A stretch of 64,000 nt of DNA from Hymenobacter amundsenii (GTDB taxonomy: Bacteria; Bacteroidota; Bacteroidia; Cytophagales; Hymenobacteraceae). The stretch spans positions 23,167 through 87,166 of the forward strand of contig NZ_NIRR01000018.1 in assembly GCF_002204745.1 (NCBI RefSeq). The letters run 5' to 3'. The position numbers were made by a program, and so were the translations under genes. Below the pieces are notes generated by a model. That model had not been told where the DNA came from and did not search any database. It saw only the letters and a program-made list of their open reading frames with translations. Below are positions 63,680-64,000 of this stretch, piece after piece; position 1 is the stretch's first letter; every line of letters starts with the position of its first letter.

Positions 63680-64000
63680 TCAGGAGTCGGTGGGTGGCGG
63701 CGTGGCCCCGCCGGAGCTGCCGCCCCGGCCCGAACGGGTACTACCCCGGCGGCTGCCCGAACGGCCCCGGCGGTTGTCGGAACCAGTTTCGCCATCGGCG
63801 GACGCCGACCGGCCACCCTCCCGGGGAGGAGTATCGTTGCCGCCGCTGCGGGGTGGGCGGCCACCTTCGCGGGGCGGGCGCGGAGCCTCGGGGGTACCAC
63901 CTTCCGGAGTTGGCCGGTCGCTGCCGCGCCCGGCTTTCCCCGGAGCGGCTCTCGCCACTCCGGCTCCGGCCACCGCGGCGGTTGAGCGGCCGGGCGGCCG
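63680..64000 (-). CDS. C-terminal low-complexity tail of a gene leaving the window
   Basis: An open frame from the window edge to TGA at 63680 (106 residues visible): Arg/Gly/Pro/Ser-rich with repeated PREGGR units (PREGGRPP, PPREGGRS). The N-terminal part is outside the window. In Bacteroidota the RicT/PSP1-family gene is often next to gldH and can carry such tails (recalled context), so that identity is possible but not shown. Confidence 0.5.
   Translation of the reverse strand, partial: RPPGRSTAAVAGAGVARAAPGKAGRGSDRPTPEGGTPEAPRPPREGGRPPRSGGNDTPPREGGRSASADGETGSDNRRGRSGSRRGSTRSGRGGSSGGATPPPTDS

Overview
The window is a high-GC Bacteroidota chromosome segment, most likely from Hymenobacter or a close relative. 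Supporting signs are a GldH gliding lipoprotein, a SusC/SusD pair, a Bacteroidota-type alpha-2-macroglobulin, and host promoters of the TTG-N18-23-TAnnTTTG type. No rRNA, tRNA or CRISPR array was seen.

Positions 1 to about 37,290 are one end of an integrated tailed-phage genome. The left end lies outside the window, inside the tape measure gene. Nearly all phage genes are on the minus strand, many with ATGA, TGATG or TAATG stop-start overlaps. In transcription order from the right they are: an early block (34.3-31.9 kb: small proteins, an excisionase-like HTH protein, a KOW-motif protein), a replication-like gene with small accessory genes (31.5-28.7 kb), tail-tip and fibre genes (28.5-23.5 kb, including an SGNH-hydrolase/FN3 fibre), a head block (22.9-18.6 kb: S49 protease, scaffold-like protein, major capsid), a ParB-methyltransferase and terminase block (18.0-14.4 kb), a portal and connector block (14.1-11.4 kb), a lysis cassette (11.4-9.8 kb: holin, GH19 endolysin, spanin-like lipoprotein), an amidoligase (9.1 kb), and tail genes running to the tape measure (7.7-1 kb). 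The plus-strand lysogeny block (34.4-37.1 kb) holds two related repressor-like proteins, a membrane-anchored protein and a tyrosine recombinase. Several late blocks are separated by a hairpin terminator followed at once by a shared bipartite promoter-like element, GTGTCCTTT-N18-GGCAGTTTTGC. It sits either 3 or 19 bases before the start codon.

From 37.3 to 48.9 kb lie host genes: ferredoxin-NADP reductase and ferredoxin, a small secreted coiled-coil protein, a 2,100-residue alpha-2-macroglobulin with an intact thioester motif, a DinB-like protein, a secreted protein, and a membrane-anchored helix-hairpin-helix protein.

From 49 to 57.5 kb an inserted-looking block contains an IS3 transposase remnant, a regulatory region with direct repeats, and a four-gene operon (SusC, SusD, sodium:solute symporter, divergent metallophosphoesterase). 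The block ends in a 296-bp partial copy of the helix-hairpin-helix gene that lies on its left side. The operon looks like an outer-membrane-to-cytoplasm uptake route coupled to a phosphoesterase-fold protein; its substrate is unknown.

From 57.8 to 64 kb are two related STAS/SpoIIAA-like proteins (one apparently leaderless), a PAP2 phosphatase, a lipoprotein, a disordered protein, a cold-shock protein, gldH, and the C-terminal tail of a further gene that leaves the window. Five small or split phage genes each look as if they lack one base, so sequencing error or prophage decay should be considered when reading those entries.
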